DNA of 7,306 nt from Actinomycetota bacterium (GTDB lineage Bacteria; Actinomycetota; Actinomycetes; S36-B12; UBA10799): contig JAUPKM010000497.1 in assembly GCA_030837445.1 (NCBI GenBank), positions 1 through 7,306 of the forward strand, written 5' to 3'. This document shows, piece after piece, positions 5,795 to 7,306 of this stretch. Under the pieces are notes generated by a model. It made no database searches. It saw only the letters and a list, made by a program, of their open reading frames with translations, and had not been told where the DNA came from. A program made the translations under genes and the position numbers. Position 1 is the first letter of the stretch, and each line of letters starts with the position of its first letter.

Positions 5795-5844
5795 CTCCTT
5801 GTGATCGAGGTAGCGGTGGGGGGAAATTCCCTTGTCCTCGATCA
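5795..5844 (-). promoter_or_regulatory. Ribosome site and leader inverted repeat of the propeller gene
   Basis: On the minus strand, AAGGAG (5800-5795) lies eleven bases before the ATG at 5783. Immediately upstream, TGATCGAGG (5802-5810) and CCTCGATCA (5836-5844) form a perfect 9-bp inverted repeat that encloses a second perfect palindrome, GGGAAATTCCC (5821-5831). One base separates this structure from the ribosome site. It could be an operator or an mRNA stem-loop that affects translation or stability. Which of the two it is cannot be decided here. Confidence 0.5.
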
Positions 5845-6099
5845 TCATTAGTGATCAGGGATTTGTCCGTCCATCTCTCGGAGAAATTGTCGGCCACATT
5901 TCGTCGCCCGGGGAAACCTGGCACACCCTGTGCGCTTCGGCTATCAGCGAAGAGTTGCCACCGCGCCGCCGTCTGTCGTGCTGCAATGGATTGAAAGCGA
6001 TCCACCCGGCGATCTCGCCGGGATCCCTCACTGATGGGTGAAGTGTCTCGATTGTGCCTCTCGTGGAGGCTGGTCACTGGGTTCAGGGCGGGGGCTGCG

Positions 6100-6151
6100 A
6101 TCTCATACTGCCGCCGCGCGTTAGTATGAGATATTCAATATCTCATACTAA
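6100..6151 (+). promoter_or_regulatory. Operator-like palindrome upstream of fic
   Basis: A perfect 31-bp palindrome covers 6121-6151: arm TTAGTATGAGATATT, one central C at 6136, and the exact reverse complement. A third half-site ATCTCATACT stands at 6100-6109, facing the AGTATGAGAT at 6123-6132 with 13 bases between. The element is strikingly AT-rich for this window. Its right end touches the ribosome site AGAGG (6151-6155), so a bound protein would block transcription or translation start of the fic gene. TAGTAT at 6122-6127 could serve as a -10 element, but no -35 is evident. The binding protein is unknown; the fic product itself, with its winged helix, is one candidate. Confidence 0.75.
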
Positions 6152-6163
6152 GAGGTGAGGTTG

Positions 6164-7306
6164 GTGCAAGATCGTGAGGCAGGGGTGGCGTGGCCGCCCG
6201 TCACCTACGAAACGCTACCGTGGCGTAGCGAGCTCGCCTCGGGAACAGCATCTCGCATCCAGATCCGCAAGCATCAGGGTCCCTACCGTGCGGCGGTCAC
6301 GCCACCCATCGCGGGGACCCACCTGCACCTACCCGCGCAGTTGGCCTCCGCGCTCGACGACGCCACCAATCAGATCGCCAGGTTCGATGCCGAGCTCGGA
6401 GTGGAGATCGCTCCGTTCTCTGCCGTCTTGCTTCGCTCGGAATCGGCTGCGAGTTCCCAGATCGAGAACCTCACAGCCTCGGCGCGGGCAATCGCTGAGG
6501 CTGAAATCGACAGCTCCGCCGGTGGGAACGCGGCCAAGGTCGTCGCGAACTCGAGGGCGATGACCGCTGCCATCCAACTGGCCGACCGGCTCGACGCCGA
6601 CGCCATCGTGCAGATGCACCAGGCCCTCATGGGCCAGACTGCGCCGGACATCGCGGGAAAGTGGCGTGGCGAGCAAGTGTGGATCGGCGGCGGTGACGTT
6701 GGTCCACACCTGGCTGTGTTCGTCCCGCCACGGCACGAACTGGTCCCCGCCGCCGTCGACGACCTCATCACGTTCATGGCCCGCGACGACCTGCCCGTCC
6801 TCGCGCACGCAGCACTCGCGCACGCTCAGTTCGAGACGATCCACCCGTTCCCGGACGGAAATGGAAGGACCGGGCGAGCCCTCGTGCATGCGCTGTTGCG
6901 CTCGAAGCAGTTGACTCGCACGGTGACGGTACCGGTGTCCGCCGGCCTGCTCGTCGACGTCGACGCGTACTTCGACGCGCTCAGCGCCTACCGTGATGGC
7001 GATGCGAGCCCGATCATCAATCGCTTCATCGACGCGGCGTTCTCAGCGACCACCAACGGCCGCCAGCTTGCCGGCGATCTGCACGCGATCCGCGAGTCAT
7101 GGAACGATTCGATCAAGGCCCGCAAGGGCGCGGGGGCATGGAAACTCGCCGACGTACTGCTTCGCCAGCCCGTGGTGGATCGCGACACGGTCTCCCGGGA
7201 ACTCGGCGTCACCGGAACCAACGTGTACGGACCGCTGAAGGCGCTCGTCGCGGCCGGAATCCTCACGGAGACAACGAACAAGAAGCGTGGGCAGATCTGG
7301 CGGTCC
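6164..7306 (+). CDS. Fic family protein (probable AMP transferase), 3' partial
   Basis: 381 residues are visible with no stop; the gene runs off the right edge, probably lacking only a short tail. Fic proteins usually transfer AMP from ATP to hydroxyl side chains of target proteins. Seen: an N-terminal Fic_N-like region (about 15-105) containing the inhibitory-helix motif SSQIEN (Ser97, Glu101, Asn102; the family pattern is S/T-x-x-x-E-G/N), which by its N-terminal place suggests a class II, self-inhibited enzyme; the complete catalytic motif HPFPDGNGRTGR (227-238) with His227, Asp231 and Arg235; and a C-terminal winged helix (about 325-381). A flap-like stretch (around 168-190) precedes the active site. 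The start is GTG 6164, eight bases after AGAGG (6151-6155); TTG 6161 is an alternative. The palindrome just upstream suggests tight control. The target is unknown. Confidence 0.92.
   Translation, partial: MQDREAGVAWPPVTYETLPWRSELASGTASRIQIRKHQGPYRAAVTPPIAGTHLHLPAQLASALDDATNQIARFDAELGVEIAPFSAVLLRSESAASSQIENLTASARAIAEAEIDSSAGGNAAKVVANSRAMTAAIQLADRLDADAIVQMHQALMGQTAPDIAGKWRGEQVWIGGGDVGPHLAVFVPPRHELVPAAVDDLITFMARDDLPVLAHAALAHAQFETIHPFPDGNGRTGRALVHALLRSKQLTRTVTVPVSAGLLVDVDAYFDALSAYRDGDASPIINRFIDAAFSATTNGRQLAGDLHAIRESWNDSIKARKGAGAWKLADVLLRQPVVDRDTVSRELGVTGTNVYGPLKALVAAGILTETTNKKRGQIWRS

Larger units (their letters stand above)
5784..6163. other. Long intergenic region between divergent genes
   Basis: No gene is supported in these 380 bases. 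It holds the propeller gene's ribosome site and leader inverted repeat (5795-5844), the hairpin CCCGGCG (6005-6011) with CGCCGGG (6016-6022) around an ATCT loop, a small hairpin GCACA-ccc-TGTGC near 5921-5933, and the palindromic control region of the fic gene (6100-6151). On the minus strand a weak promoter-like pair, TGGACG and TAATGA 17 bases apart, lies about 60-85 bases before the propeller start; I do not rely on it. Confidence 0.6.

Noticed and set aside
5253..5804. Plus-strand open frame across the propeller repeats with a repeating Val/Ala/Gly product.
   Set aside because: The repeats are coding on the minus strand with a signal peptide, ribosome site and family-like residues; the plus product is the mirror of the 132-bp units.
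5784..6077. Extended minus-strand start that would add 98 residues to the propeller protein.
   Set aside because: It would bury the signal peptide in the middle of the protein, and the ATG at 5783 has its own ribosome site.

Overview
The window is high-GC bacterial DNA with GTG starts, G-rich Shine-Dalgarno sites, secreted proteins and many small unlinked genes. This suggests an actinomycete of the Streptomyces/Streptosporangiales type (inferred from base composition and gene content, not proven). It looks like an accessory, rearranged chromosomal region: intact genes alternate with gene remnants, repeats and structured intergenic stretches.

Layout. (1) 40-1841, plus strand: a two-gene unit of a secreted SGNH/GDSL hydrolase and an exported protein of unknown function, with stop and start overlapping as TGATG. 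(2) 1842-4020: a GrpB-family protein (2003-2578), a frameshifted and truncated DUF4325 (STAS-like) pseudogene (2628-2970), a probable rho-independent terminator (3006-3041) and a SAM-dependent methyltransferase (3183-3986). An 87-bp imperfect direct repeat (1944-2030 and 3934-4020, 88% identical, no gaps) brackets this block. Each copy holds the end of a methyltransferase gene joined to the start of a grpB gene. In the left copy only grpB is alive, in the right copy only the methyltransferase. (3) 4021-4722: a hairpin-rich leader and a YjdF-family (DUF2992) gene. (4) 4723-5003: an intergenic stretch between convergent genes with two adjacent strong stem-loops. (5) 5004-5783, minus strand: an exported protein of five near-identical 44-residue repeats, read as a five-bladed beta-propeller with a possible Tat signal. 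(6) 5784-6163: a 380-base intergenic region with an inverted repeat next to the propeller gene's ribosome site and a perfect 31-bp palindrome just upstream of the next gene. (7) 6164-7306, plus strand: a Fic-family protein with an intact Fic motif and a class II-type inhibitory motif, running off the right edge.

There is no single pathway linking the genes. The hydrolase and its partner probably act together outside the cell. GrpB and the methyltransferase seem to have been a translationally close pair that was duplicated and then lost reciprocally. The propeller protein and the Fic protein are divergently transcribed from the long intergenic region, but each appears to have its own control element. 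No rRNA, tRNA, CRISPR array or transposase was seen.
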